From: Pegoplata infirma
Lineage: Eukaryota; Arthropoda; Insecta; Diptera; Anthomyiidae
Direction of reading: 5' to 3'
Length of the DNA stretch: 64,000 nt
Assembly (NCBI GenBank): GCA_963921195.1
Contig: OY992536.1
Coordinates: 237,062,023 to 237,126,022 of the forward strand
The translations under genes and the position numbers were made by a program. How positions within the stretch are numbered: position 1 is the first letter of the stretch; every line of letters begins with the position of its first letter. The notes beneath the pieces are model-generated. The model worked only from the letters and a program-made list of their open reading frames with translations, did not search any database and was not told the origin of the DNA. Positions 36,603-48,345 of this stretch are shown piece by piece.

Positions 36603-37189
36603 GTAGTCAACAATTTTGGAATTCTTCCATAATGAAAAATTTTGAAAAGAAAATTATATTTTTATTTTTTTGAATGGAATAGAACTTTTGTTTTTGGTCC
36701 CTATTGGTCGCCGGACTTTTTCAGACATAGTGACCAATATCCATAGTACTTATTTCAACGTCTAACTTTTGCGACCGTCTGCGACGCCGACTACAGTGGG
36801 GCGATATGTTAACTTTGTTTTTACATATTTTTTTAACATATTTTGAAAAAGAAGGCAGTTGTCTGACCGCCCTTTTTTTTGTGAAATTATTTCTACAGTC
36901 CTTGATAGTATATATACCAAGTTTAAAGAAATTACAACCAAAATTAAAAATTTTTTAAAAAGTGGGCGCGGCCGTTAACTGGCCTCCCATATTTTTCATA
37001 ATGTTATTTTTGAAGTCAAAACGAACATGTATACCATATTTCCAGTCAATACACATAAAATTGGATTTTTGTCGTCCTAGATTGGCCAAATGTGGCACTG
37101 TGCTCTGGTCCGATTTCGTCCATTTTAGAACTTTGTCCGTCTATAAACACAAGATTTATTCGTGCCAGATTTTGGGAGTTTGGCTTGTT
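36603..37189. other. Unassigned stretch
   Basis: 36720-37190 has more G and C than its surroundings (GTCTGCGACGCCGACTACAG, GTGGGCGCGGCCG) and resembles the body text of HINE relatives, but no termini were found. No gene. Confidence 0.4.
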
Positions 37190-37470
37190 TGTTTGGGGGT
37201 AAATCCTACGGTCAATACTATAGTACCAGTCTTTCTTCGCTTTTACAAAAAAAAAAAAAAAATGTGAAAAACACCATTTTTTTGTTTAGTGTTTTTATCG
37301 TCGTATGCCATTTCTGTTTGTTATTAAGGGTTTTGTGATTGAAGAAGAAAACATTGTATTTCTACAGATTATTTTTAATGTGGATTTATTTGTTTTTGGG
37401 AACCAGCACCAGATCACAACCGGGAAATCGGTACCAGAACCGGAAATACCGGTATTCTGTGTGTGCTTTT
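37190..37470. mobile_element. Diverged relative of the CCGGGAATACCGG element
   Basis: Starts CCTACGGTCAATACTATAGT (compare GCCTACGGTCAGTACCGTAG at 5840), has the same TTACAAAAAAAA core, and ends with AACCGGGAAATCGGTACC and AATACCGGTATTC. No flanking duplication seen. Confidence 0.55.
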
Positions 37471-37609
37471 CACACACAGGCGGACGGATGGATGGATATC
37501 GCTAGAATGACTAACAAGGGAGGTCTTTTACAGGGCACCCACCGATTGTCCTGAAACTTGTTTTTCTTAGCTTCGCAATTTACCATTTAACGGGTCAAAA
37601 GGGAGGGGA
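37471..37609. other. HINE-like fragment
   Basis: CAGGCGGACGGATGGATGGA followed by TATCGCTAGAATGACTAAC resembles the GTCY junction of the HINEs but is isolated. Confidence 0.35.
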
Positions 37610-39120
37610 AAACGTTTTTTTTAGTTTTTTTTGCAAAAAAAAGAAAATAAAAAGAAAAAGAAAGAAGGAAGAAGTAAATTTTCTAAAAAAAAAATTACGA
37701 AGAAAAAAAATCTCGAAATCCGAAAATTTTTCATAGAAAAAAAAAATCTGAAAATTCTTAGGAAAAATGTGAGTTAATCTTGAAATTTTCTGTGAAAAAA
37801 TTTCTGTCAATCCTACAACAGAAAAAAAAAAGTGTTGAATGTCCGTAAAATATTTTTTTTAAAAAAATTAAAATTTGGTATTTATAATAAAATGAAAAAA
37901 TTGTCTCAGAATTTTAAATTTTGCTATAAGAAGTGACCCGAATCTTTAAATTAGATAAAAATTCTGACTCAAGCGTTAATAGCACTTATAAACTTTTCTG
38001 TGAATTTGGGAATTCTTCTACAAAAATCCGTTAAAGTAAATGTTTGAGGATTGACAAATTTTTTTTTGTGAAAAATCTGAAACTTTTTCTATAGAAAAAT
38101 ATCTCGGAAAAAAGTCTCCGATTCTCAAAATCTGACCCAATTTCTTTAGAAAAAAAGTGCCAGAATCTTGGACTTTGTTAATATAAGAAAAATGTTGCAG
38201 AATCGGAGACTAGGAAAAACGTTTCAGAATCTGGGACTTTTTCTTTAGGAAAGGGTCTCAGAATCTCAGAATTTTTCTATAAGAAAAGGATCTTAGAATC
38301 TGAGACTTTTACTAAAGGAAAAGATTTCAGAATCTGATACTTTTTCTGAAAGAAAAGGGTTTCACAATCTGAGACTTTTTGAAAAAAATTCCAGAATCTA
38401 AAACTTTTTTTATAGGAAAAAGATCTCCGATTCTTTCACTTTTTCTTTAGGGAAGAAAGTGCCAGAGTTTTAGACTTCTTCTATATAAGAAAAAGCTCTC
38501 AGAATCTAAGACTTTTTCTTTCAGAAAAAGATCTGAGAAACTGAGACTTTTTCTTTAGGAAAAAGGTCTCAGAATCTAAGACTTTTTCTTTAGGAAAAAG
38601 GTCTCAGAATCTGAGACTTTTTCTTTAGAAAAAATGGCTAAGAATCTGAGAATTTTTCTATAGAAAAAAGGTCTCAGAATCTTAAATTTTTTCAGTACAA
38701 AACAAATCTAATAATCTGAGATCTTTCTATATCTCAAAACTGTTTTATATATGAAACTTTTTCTATCGTTAAAAGACTCAGAATCTTAGACTTTTTCTGT
38801 ACGAAAAAAGACTCTGATTCTGAGACATTTTTCGTAAAGAAGAAGTCTTACATTTTGAAACATTTTCCCAACAAAAAATCATTTCTGCACGAAAATTTCG
38901 TCTTCAAAATCCTATATTTTCTATGTAGCAAGCATTTCTTCTATTGAAAAAATTCTCATATTTAGACTTTTCTATACATCAAATGTGTTAGAACCTTGAA
39001 CCAACCTCCTTCGGCAAAAAGGAACCAACCTCCTTCGGCAAAAACTAATAAATTTGTAGATTTTATAGCTTTTTTTTGCAAAAAAAAAAACGAATTCCTG
39101 TTTTTGCTTGTCCGACACTG
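37610..39120. repeat. Minisatellite of CTCAGAATCTGAGACTTTTTC units
   Basis: From about 37880 to 38900 the sequence is a diverged tandem array with a period of roughly 35-50 bp, consensus near GAATCTGAGACTTTTTCTTT then AGGAAAAAGGTCTCA. The 3' flank (39085-39160, TTTTTGCTTGTCCGACACTG ... ATTCGAAGTAAAAA) matches the 5' flank of a second array at 54466-55010. 37610-37880 is related A-rich text. No ORF. Confidence 0.7.
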
Positions 39121-40827
39121 GTTAATTTATGATTTTTTATATTCGAAGTAAAAAAGAAAATTGGCACCAGACGTTAAAGGTAAACAGTTAGTGCCACACT
39201 AATGTTTTTACATTTGTAGTTTATACATTTTACAATGTAATTATGCGAAAATATCGCTAACTTAAATGCAAACGAACATAAATTTACATTTCATATTTTC
39301 TTCAGAAAAAGCGAAAAATTGTAATTAATTCATTAACAACTTTGTTGTTTTGTGGATTTGTGGATTTTTATATTTGAAATATTTTGAAAGTCAATGGCCC
39401 TTACCACAAGAAAACAAAAAGTCTATTTTAACAAAAGTTTTATTTTAAATTTCAAATTTTCAATACATTTTTTGAAAGTCGATTTTAAAAACAAAAACAA
39501 TTTGTATGGAAATAAAACTAAAAGCTCATTTTAAATTTATTTTATTTTCTTGTGGTAAAGCTGAATATTTTTCATTCTTAAAGCACAATTTTTCTTATCA
39601 TGACAGTCCTCGGTGGACCAGTGCCTCCTCCACTTTAGTTTTCCAACTTGATCTCTCTTCAACTTTAAGACGCCAGTTTGTTACTCGCATCGTTTTCAAG
39701 TCAAGAAATAAACTTAATTAATCCATGATTGATACCAAAAATCGCTCAAAAGTCAGAATTAAATTAAAGTTTTTTGTTAATCCGTTTTATATTTCAGGTG
39801 ACGAACATTTTTTTTCTAGGAAAATAAATGCTGCAAATTTGTTTTAATTATTTATTTAGTTTAGTTTTTTGAAAATTTAATTTTATAGATTATAAAGGGA
39901 TTTGTCATAGAAAAATATCACTGTTTCAATAAAAATATTGTAATTAATTAATTGAAAATTATTCCTAATTAAAATTATTATTATTTATTAAATTATTTGT
40001 TTAACAAATGAGATTATGACTAACAAACAAAATTTTAATGATTCGGATTATGTTTGTTAAATACGGAATTAGAATCTAATTAATTATAATATGTTAATTG
40101 GGAACATTTTTGGAATTGGGGAAACTACATATATTTTTTTTTAGTAATAATTTTATTTGAAAAAAAAAAATTATAATACATATTAAGTACGCGCCTCAGC
40201 ACCAAAAGATAATCTTTAATTTAAAAAAAAAATACTTTGGTAAATTGTTTATAAAAAGTCAAAGAAACGAATTAAACATAAAATCTCTAAGAAGAAAATA
40301 AAAAACTACAAAAAATTCAAATAACCATAGATACCAAATGAAAGAAACTTTTAAGAAGTGTAATAACTTTTTGTTGTACTGAAAAATACCCTGCAATAAA
40401 TACAATAAAAAATACACCTATCCTTAGATTTACATTAAATGTTATCCAAAATATAAATTTTTTAAGGTTTTACATAAAAACGTTTTTAAATCAGATATTG
40501 AGCGGCAAATAAAATGTTCAAAAAACCGGCCATTTTTAAAAACGGGTTTCGTTTTATTCAAAAAACTTACTTTTAAAAAACCGGATTCCGATTTCGGTTT
40601 TTATTCTTCATTATTTTTTACAATAAAGTCATAGCCCACTAAACACAAAATCAGTTAGTGATAGCGAAAACAGTATCATATTCGACAGCGAAAATTATTT
40701 CGTAATTTCATACCAAAACAATATCGTTATCGTCAGGAATAACGATAGTTTTTCCATAAAACCTGAAATAAGGCAGTTTTACTATCGTTATGACAGGATT
40801 TGATAACAAAAGGTACATTTTAGAATA
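39121..40827. other. AT-rich stretch with one small MITE
   Basis: Apart from 39401-39558 no element was resolved. 40500-40600 has diverged AAACCGG repeats, and 40630-40800 has weak inverted repeats around AACGATAGT / ACTATCGTT. No gene. Confidence 0.5.
39401..39558. mobile_element. 158-bp palindromic MITE
   Basis: TTACCACAAGAAAA at the left and TTTTCTTGTGGTAA at the right, with further inverted similarity inward (AAATGAGCTTTTAG-type against CTATTTTAACAAAAG-type text). No target duplication could be assigned. Confidence 0.55.
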
Positions 40828-41996
40828 AAACAAGTAGAAAAATAAAATTCGACTTGGTCGAATCTATGAATACCCTCCACAATGTTATCTGATAATAATT
40901 TTCTAAAAAAAAATTCAAAAAATTGCATTCAAAATTTTTTATTATAAATATATTATTTTTAGTAAAACTTTTTTTTAATCAATCAAATTTTTTTGAGTGT
41001 ACAATTTTTTTGACTGTCAACATTTTTTTGAGTGTGATATTTCATTAAAAAAAAATTAATGTGTACATTTTTTTGAGTGTAACATTTTTTTTGAGTGTAA
41101 ATATTTTTTTTAGTGTACAATTTCTTTGAGTAACAAAATTACTTTGTAAAATATTTTTGTTGTTTTATACCTACATATATGTAATAAAAAAAAAAACTAT
41201 TTCACATATTTCGCTCTTCTTATTTTATCTCTTCTTTAAAAAATAAAAAAAAGCAAACTAACATTCAATCATACACATACTTTATTTGATTTTTTTTCCA
41301 AAAATACTTACTATACACCGTTACATACAGTTACACTTAACAATAACAAAACAATAACAAATATTTACTTGTCTAACAACTAAACTGCACCCCACGGCAG
41401 GAAAACAAACAACAACAAGTTTTAAAATAAACTGGTATTTCACCATGCTTATAAAACTTGTTTAACGAGTTTTCAACAGTTTTAGGTGAAACAAATCCGA
41501 AATTCAGAGCGTTGCTTATAACTTTTGAACCACTGAACCGATTTTTCTGAAATTCAAAACCAAACAGACTTGGGGAGCGACAAATATATATGCTAAGCTT
41601 CAGCACCCTTAGAATTGTCTTTCGAAAGTTAGAGTGGTTTTAATATCGTAAATTCGCAAAATACCCTTGCCGAAATTTACTCTTTTGCTCATAACTTTTG
41701 AACCACTGGACCGATTTCGCTGGATTGCAATACCAACCTGACCCGGTAAATGGCCAACTTATATGTCAAACTTCAGGAGCCTCCGTATAGTCTTTCAAAA
41801 GTTAGCGTGTTTTCAACGGACAGACAGACAGACGGACGGACGGACGGACGGACGGACGGACATCGCTAGATCGACTTAAAATCGATCGACGATCATGAAT
41901 ATATATACTTTATGGGGTCCTTGACCAATATTTCGATGTGTTACAAACGGAATGACAAACTTATATATACCCTCTATTACTAGAGTGGAGGGTATA
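40828..41996 (-). mobile_element. HINE-like element, type A, complete
   Basis: Minus-strand copy with both ends: TATACCCTCCACTCTAGTAA hairpin (41996) and ATTCGACCAAGTCGAAT with CTACTTGTTT (40828). The GTCC/GTCT array is short (41818-41861). The ACACTCAAAAAA minisatellite lies at 40985-41130. Very similar to the copy at 7800-10214 apart from the microsatellite. Non-coding. Confidence 0.9.
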
Positions 41997-42001
41997 AAAA
42001 A

Positions 42002-43804
42002 GGCACCATGAAAAATGACCCCAATGCAAAATAACACGAAAATTTAAGGTAATTTTTCCTAGTAATTTGGGGCCACTTTTCCTATTAATTTTAGGGGCCG
42101 TTTTTCATTTTAATATGACCCCAAAATTATTAGGGCCATTTTTCATTTCTTGATTTGGGGTTATTTTGCAGAATGAATAATGGCCCCAAATTTAATAAAA
42201 ACAGTAAAATTATTTCCACATAATCCCCGTCGTATTTAAATTAAGACTTTTAACAAAATGGCATGCATTTATTAATATGTGTAAAAAATCTCTGTAAAAA
42301 ATTTTTTTTTGCTTTAAAGTTTTTCTGCGTAGCCGGCCTTAGGTCGGACTTAGGGATAACAAACATTAAACCCATCCTCATCGCAAAATAAATTTTTTTT
42401 TTGGGCAGCAGTACTTTATGTATATGTTAATATTTTCTTATGTGATTTCTCATACAACAAAACAAAAATCTGAAGTGACAAAACAAAAAGTAGGAAGGAA
42501 CTTGGATAGATTATTTGAAATGTTAATTTCATTTTGGTAAAGGTTTTAAGTGGTTGCTTACGCTTTACGTCAGCACACATGGACTCTGAGGCAGCGATGC
42601 CAATTCAGCGCGTTTCGCGCTAGATTTAGCGCTTTCTGACCAACCAAAAAGCGCATTTTTCAAAAAAGGCGCTAAATTGGCGCGTTTTCACTTTTTCATA
42701 GCGCTTTCTTTCTAAAAGTAATCACTTTGAGAAAAAATGTACATTTATCAACAGAAACGTCCTAAAAACAGTTTTAAACTCATATTTTGACGTAGTCGTT
42801 GTAGTACAACCATGGAAATGTAAAACGTTGTTGAAAATTAAAAAAAAAAATGTGTTTTTTATAATAAAAAGTATTTTTTTTTTCAAAAATTATATTTACC
42901 TAGTGATTTTATAAAAATTTTAATTAAAACCGTTAAAATAAAAATATTTTTTAGCTCTTTTTGGCGCTTTTTACTTTATTCAAATTTAGCGCTTTTTAGC
43001 GCTTTTTGAGTTACTGTTTTGCGCGTTTTGACTGTAAAAAGTAGGCATCACTGCTCTGAGGTCCGTTGGTCTTTCGGTATTATAAAAACCTACTTAAATT
43101 TTATTTCCGCGTTATTTAAGTTAATTATTTTATTTTTGTTAAACTTTAAAAACATATAGTTGTAAAGAAAGCGCCGTAGGCGAAAAATTTTTACAAGAGA
43201 TTTTAACCAAAAATTAAAAATAAATCACGCGATAAGACATCAAAAATATAATTAATTGGTTCCAACTTCTTCGAGTGGCTTGATAGAATATATTTTTTAC
43301 CTTTGTTTAAGTTTACTTAATTATATGGAAGTACTTACACGGGTGCTTTTAAGATATGAATATTCATGAGAACTATAATGGGTGCCAAAATAAAATCATA
43401 CCGAAAATCCAATGATGTAAACCCACCATAAGCAGCAGCCCGAAAGCGTTAATAATATCTTTCAGGTCAATAATACAACTTTAAAGTTTTAAATAAAAAA
43501 AAATAATTTCATTGGGCGTTATTTTAAATTTATAATTATTGACTGAAATTAAATTGACTGAATGAAAATTTTGTTTGAGAAAAATACATATTTTTTTGTG
43601 GGGTCATTTTTCATATTGCAATTTGGGGCCTTTTTTCATTTTCAGAAAAATGGTTCTAATTTTTTGGGGCATTTTTTCACACAGAATTGGGGCCATATTT
43701 CAAAGTGGAGTAAAATTTCATTTTCAAAAAGACCCCAAAACTGGGGCCATTTTTCATTTTTGGCGTTAAGGCCATTTTGCATTGGGGCCATTTTTCAGAG
43801 TGCC
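42002..43804. mobile_element. DNA element with GGCAC termini and GGGGCCA subterminal repeats
   Basis: Left GGCACCATGAAAAATGACCC and right GGGCCATTTTTCAGAGTGCC are inverted. Both subterminal zones (42002-42200 and 43590-43804) hold many GGGGCCATTTTTCAT-like repeats in opposite orientation, as expected of transposase-binding arrays. It follows a HINE directly. Contains a hAT-type MITE at 42592-43053. No transposase frame; the small frames within the right end follow the repeats. Confidence 0.65.
42592..43053. mobile_element. hAT-type MITE with 8-bp TSD CTCTGAGG
   Basis: Begins CAGCGATGCC and ends GGCATCACTG, flanked by the same 8-mer CTCTGAGG (42584-42591 and 43054-43061). The interior carries many TAGCGCTTTTT copies near both ends. 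Eight-bp duplications with CAG...CTG ends are characteristic of hAT elements. 462 bp, non-autonomous. Confidence 0.9.
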
Positions 43805-43837
43805 GAAAAAAAAAATGTGATATTGCTTCGATATTAC

Positions 43838-44092
43838 AACGCGTCGCTGCACCTAAAAATTAAGTTTGTGTTTTTAAAATGTTTTGGAAGAGGTCCAAGA
43901 AACAGCTTTTTTTTGTAGTGTCGAAGTATTTTTTAGAAGTCAACTTTTAATGAACATAAAATTTGCAATATTGATTAAGTATTTATGAGAAGATTTTTCA
44001 ATAAAAGTACTCGAAGGACAAAAAATCAGTTTCTTCTGGCCTCTTAAATTTGAAAAACACATAACTAAATTTTTAGGCGCAGCGAGTAACGA
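43838..44092. repeat. Small inverted repeat
   Basis: CGCGTCGCTGCACCTAAAAA at about 43838 is mirrored by TTTTTAGGCGCAGCGAGTAA near 44072-44092. No duplication identified. Confidence 0.45.
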
Positions 44093-44522
44093 TATTATTT
44101 TGTATATTGGGGTTTGGAATACTCTTGGTTTCATCGATCACGCCCACTTTTATGCCCATTTTACGCAAAAAAACATAAAATTTAAAAGATCTCCAAAACT
44201 CATCATCCGATTTTGAAAATGTTTTCACTAATATTAAAAATTTTTAAAGTTATTTCTTTCAAATTTATTGGCTGACTTGGCTCATATTAAGTCTAAATGA
44301 AAATTCGTCTAAAACTCTATGAAATTGTTAGTGGAAAAATATTTTAACATTTTATTAAAAAAAATTTTTTAACGTAGGAAAAAACCTCAATTTTTTAAAA
44401 AAATTTCAAATGGTGGTATATCGAAATCCGCTTGACCGATTTCAGATATTTTTTTGATATTCGTTTTCAGCATTCTTTTTAAATTTTTGAAAAATCCAAA
44501 ATTTTGGTGAAAATTTTGAAAT
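44093..44522. other. AT-rich stretch, nothing recognised
   Basis: No gene or repeat resolved. Near 44110-44160 there is CACGCCCACTTTTATGCCC, reminiscent of HINE bodies. Confidence 0.5.
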
Positions 44523-45474
44523 CCCAGCAAAAATAATTCGAGATTTTTGCGACACAGCATCTTTTTATAGCATACAGAGCGCTCTTGAGAATGCAGTAAA
44601 AGTAAGGAGAAAAAATTAAAATTTTTTGTTAAGATTTTTTATTTAAAACTCAAAATATAAAATTATATTTTGGTAAAATTTCGTACATGCTTTCCTTTTG
44701 AATATATTTAACACTTTTTGAATAAAAAAACATGAGTTTTGGACAAGACATATGATTTCACTGAATCATTATTGCGCATTAATCAAAGAGTGCTTCAATC
44801 ATAACACCTCACATTTTTAATGAAAAAAATTGAGTACACCATTTCCACTTTAGTTTAAGAAAATACAAATTATATTACAAAAAATGTCCAATCATATTTT
44901 AGAATCTCCAATTATATTTAAAAAATTCCAATTATATTTCAGAAATATCCAATATAATTTAAAAATTTTTAAAATGCAATTAAAATTTTTTTGGTTATAA
45001 ATGGTAATTACTGAAATATAATTTTAAATTTTCGAAATATAATTGAAAATTTTTTAAATGTAATTGGATTTCTTAGGCGATATTTCTTCCAAATGCTTGC
45101 AGGGACTCAACTGATTTTCAGAATTAGACAATTGTATTTTAGATTTTCCAAATGTATTCAGAAATAGTCAATTGTATTTCAGATTTTGTAATTTGTATTT
45201 CAGAAATAGTCAAATGTGCTTCATCTTTATTCTGCTTAAATCAGCTCTAAAAAGATACATGAATTCGCTGCATCTTTATAGCGATTTTTTCAGCGCTCTA
45301 AATAGATGTGAGTTCAGAGCATCTTAAGAGCGCTTTTTTGGTATATCCAACTAGCGCTCAAAGGTGTGACATCGCCTTAGAGAATCATTCATGAATTCAG
45401 CAGGTTTGGATGCGCTCCTTGACTCGAGTTTCCTTTCCAAAAGCTGCTGCCAGTTCAACAAAATTTCTGCTGGG
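44523..45474. mobile_element. Element with CCCAGCA termini, TSD AT
   Basis: Left CCCAGCAAAAATAATTC and right AAATTTCTGCTGGG, AT on each side. The interior includes repeated TCCAATTATATTTCAGAAAT units (44888-45200) and complementary pieces around GCATACAGAGCGCTCTTGAG / AGAGCGC near the ends. 952 bp, no ORF. Same termini as 2251-6605 and 46368-46854. Confidence 0.75.
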
Positions 45475-46367
45475 ATAATGCAAAACTTTGACTGAAGGTC
45501 TACTAGTCAAAACTATCGCTTTTTGTTCAAATTGAGTTTGTATTAAAAATTGTGTCAAGCTCTATGAAAAGGTCTAGGGGGATAGAAATTTTGAGATTTT
45601 GCTTTTAAAATTTCTTGAACTTACGAAAAAATCGTTATATTTTTAGCGATAGCACGAAAACCATTTAACCGATATTAAAATTTTTTTTATTCGTGTTCAT
45701 CGAATCAAAATAAATATATATAGTTTATCGCAAGACATATTTTTTTAATTTCCAAAAAATTATGGTTTTGAATTATTTCCGATTGATCTCAAATTAATAC
45801 CACATAAGTTTCAGTCCTAGGAAAATAAAAATTTTGCCGGACGTTTAAAATCGGAAGAAAAAATATTTTTTTTTGACAAAAAAATGTCGGTCTAATGTAC
45901 ATAGAATCAACCGTCTTTTAAATAATCTATACCGGCATTGTTTTGGTAACGTTTATGATTGCGAAACGGTTTTAAATCAGAAGCGGTGCTGAAAAGGTAA
46001 TATTGGCCATCTCCGATTTAAATAGAAAAGTAACTTTTATTTAATTAAAAATTTAATTTTCCATGTTAATCGAGTGTTAGGTGTAACATACAATTTCTTA
46101 AAACTTTTACTTGACTATGCATGTAGAAAATGCAACTTTATAAATATACTACAACATACACTCAAAAAAAATGTTAGTAAAACGAATACAATTTACTTAT
46201 TCTAACACGTTGGAATGTTTCTCACACTGAAATATCGCTCATTTACTTGTATAGTGTCATAACTCAAAATGTTTAATTTTGCAGAAAACGCGTTTAAAGT
46301 TTACAATTGAAATTTACAATTCAATTGTTCATTGAAAATGGTCGGTACATAAAAAATGTAATAATTA
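45475..46367. other. AT-rich stretch
   Basis: Nothing recognised except 46225-46270 (ATCGCTCATTTACTTGTATA), whose complement occurs at 49568-49600 beside another MITE. Confidence 0.5.
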
Positions 46368-46854
46368 CCCAGCAAAAATTGGCATTACTAGTAATGGGTT
46401 TTGTAATCCGAAACAGATGTTAATAAGTAGTTACTTATTGAATGAAACACTAATTATTTTAACAAGGGCGTGAGACAAAAATAACTAGTGAAGAGTATGG
46501 AGATAAATAAGTAGTTACTGCCTCGGATTACAAATAAGGTGTAAAAACCCATTACCAATAAGAAGTAAAATAATTAGTTAATTAAAACTTTTGAAATGTA
46601 ACTTGTTTTTACTAAAACTTAAAAATTGCGTAATTTTTATTAAGTTTTTAAGTACTTTTTAGGTTAATTGAATTGTAAAGACTAAAAACTGCAAGTGCAA
46701 GAAGATATTATTACTTAGAGGTGCTTTTTTAACATATTACTGAGAAGTAGTTACTTTTGGGCTTAAAATAATGTTAATGGTAATGGGTACTCATTATAAA
46801 TAATGTACTTGATAATGATTACTTTTCACAACTCATTACCATGTTTTTGCTGGG
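46368..46854. mobile_element. MITE with CCCAGCA termini, TSD TA
   Basis: Left CCCAGCAAAAATTGGC and right GTTTTTGCTGGG, TA on both sides. The interior has many TTACTTATT/AATAAGTAGTTA and ATTACTAGTAATGGG motifs in both orientations. 487 bp, no ORF. Confidence 0.8.
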
Positions 46855-46951
46855 TAAGTATTCTCTTCTCAAAGGATGAGTTTTAAAGATATAAATACGA
46901 ATTTTTGACACAGTATAAAGCATGATATAACGAAAAGTGCTGCATTATTAA

Positions 46952-47487
46952 CCCGAGTAAAAAAGAGTTATATATAGTCGTGACAAATTAGATCCCAAAT
47001 ATGGTGGACACAATTGTTTCAAATATTATCTTCAGTTATCCTACAAGATCTGAACAGATAGTCTTATATATAATATGATACGTAAAATGGGTCTATCTGG
47101 TTTTATCAGTTTGATCCGGATTGATACAATATTAAATAAATTGAGACTATAAGACAAAAATATATATGGTTAGATATTGCTCTACATAAAGAACATATTT
47201 TTGTATATAACGTTATATAAAGTGCATATGATTATATATAATGTTATCCAACTTATATGACGTTATAAGGAGCAATATATGATTAGTCATAATGGTTTTA
47301 AATTATATTTAATCGTATCAGTTTTCCCCAACTGATATAATAATATAGACCCAATTCACGTATCACATTATATATAATGTTATCCCGCTAGATCATGAAA
47401 TATACCCGTAGATAATTATTAAAGTAATTGTATCCGCCATATTTGGGATATAATTAGTCATGAACTTTTTTTCTTTTTTTACTAGGG
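46952..47487. mobile_element. MITE with CCCGAGTAAAAAA termini and palindrome arrays
   Basis: Left CCCGAGTAAAAAAGAG, right TTTTTTTACTAGGG, AA on both sides. The interior is dominated by ATATAATGTTATATA-type palindromes. Related in ends and style to 22383-22632 and 50040-50405. Confidence 0.65.
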
Positions 47488-47500
47488 AACTCAAAAATAT

Positions 47501-47800
47501 TTTTTTTTTTTGTTCTCTGTAACGACAGTTGAGCTTAGGCTCTAATTATAATTATGTATTATAATTTTTTTAATCATGTTATATATGGTTTGAATTGAGA
47601 AAGGTGTGAAAGAAAAATTTATTTTTCTAAAAATTTAAGACATTCTGGTTCGTTTTTTACTAGTTTCATATAATCCAGTTATTATAATCATCAGAAAAAC
47701 TTAATGTCAAATTTATTCAGTTAATAGTCAATTTTATTCTATATGTGAAAATTATTAACAGATTGCAGCCGCCAGGGATTGAACCACAGACCATATAGAC
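47501..47800 (-). mobile_element. tRNA-headed SINE with hammerhead ribozyme, subfamily S1, copy 1
   Basis: On the minus strand: a B-box-like GGTTCAATCCCTGGCGG (47774-47790), TCTGTTAATAATTTTCACAT, a hammerhead motif (47639-47708), an AT-rich tail ending CTAAGCTCAACTGTCGTTAC, and a poly-A run (T run at 47501-47510). The A box is not well preserved. Shares the whole 3' part with 49283-49563 and 62998-63290. Short, non-coding and poly-A-tailed, hence SINE-like. Confidence 0.75.
47639..47708 (-). ncRNA. Type I hammerhead ribozyme motif (S1 copy 1)
   Basis: Read on the minus strand: GACATT, AA, GTTTTT, CTGATGA, a stem-loop TATAAT-AACTGG-ATTATA with a U-U at its base, GAAA, CTAG, T, A, then AAAAAC, a 7-nt bulge and AATGTC. 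The conserved core CUGANGA / GAAA / UH is complete. Stem I is GTTTTT/AAAAAC plus outer GACATT/AATGTC separated by an internal loop. Stem III is minimal (AC..GU). An internal loop in stem I facing the stem II loop and a tiny stem III are usual in retroelement hammerheads. The U-U at 10.1/11.1 may weaken it. Confidence 0.7.
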
Positions 47801-47989
47801 ATGCAACACGAGTGCTTATTTTGGTACTTTCAATATGGACGCATACAAAATACTACTAAATTTACTTCTCTGTCTAGAATACGTGTGCCTGTACGTGTGA
47901 TCTTTTACATCTGTATTTTCGTTGTTTGTTTATGTTTTGTATGAAACGTCACAAGTTACACCCGCGTGCCGTCACTAATACATACACAT
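47801..47989. other. Spacer between two S1 segments
   Basis: No element recognised. Confidence 0.4.
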
Positions 47990-48260
47990 GTGCGAAACTT
48001 ATTCGTTTCACCCCTATGGATTGAACCCATGATCTGTAATGTTTTTGCTATTAACTGCCTCTTAGGTACGATCACTCTAGACCGATACGATAAGTTGGCT
48101 GTTAAGCAAGTATCAACTAAATCATGGTTTTTCAATTCATGTGTGGTTGTTGCTGTTGTTTTTTCGTACAGAAGAAGGTGAAATTGCATTATGGTGAATA
48201 AATTCAATTTTTTAGTAATCATCATTCGTCCTCCTCTCCTTCATCAACTCTGATCTAAGT
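47990..48260 (-). mobile_element. S1 SINE head fragment (tRNA-like region and upstream leader)
   Basis: Matches 63275-63525. On the minus strand a leader with AACAACAGCAACAACCACAC and TTGATACTTGCTTAACAGCC precedes an A-box-like TTATCGTATCGGTCTAGAG (48077-48095) and a B-box-like GGTTCAATCC (48018-48028). The ribozyme part is absent here. Overlapping small frames on the two strands are incidental. Confidence 0.6.
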
Positions 48261-48345
48261 ACTTATTTTGCAACCTTGCCAGAACATGGTCTATATTTTT
48301 GTAGACACAATGTTAGGTGTTGCCATTTTCCAAAGATACTATATT
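48261..48345. other. Short unassigned spacer
   Basis: Nothing recognised; includes the left copy of the 8-bp duplication of the next element. Confidence 0.4.

Noticed and set aside
36962..37267. 101-codon frame at 36962-37267
   Set aside because: It crosses from HINE-like text into the CCGGGAAT relative and ends in an A run; no domain recognised.
47956..48225. Overlapping 71- and 89-codon frames
   Set aside because: They lie in the tRNA-like head and leader of an S1 SINE; the related copy at 63280-63520 does not keep either frame.
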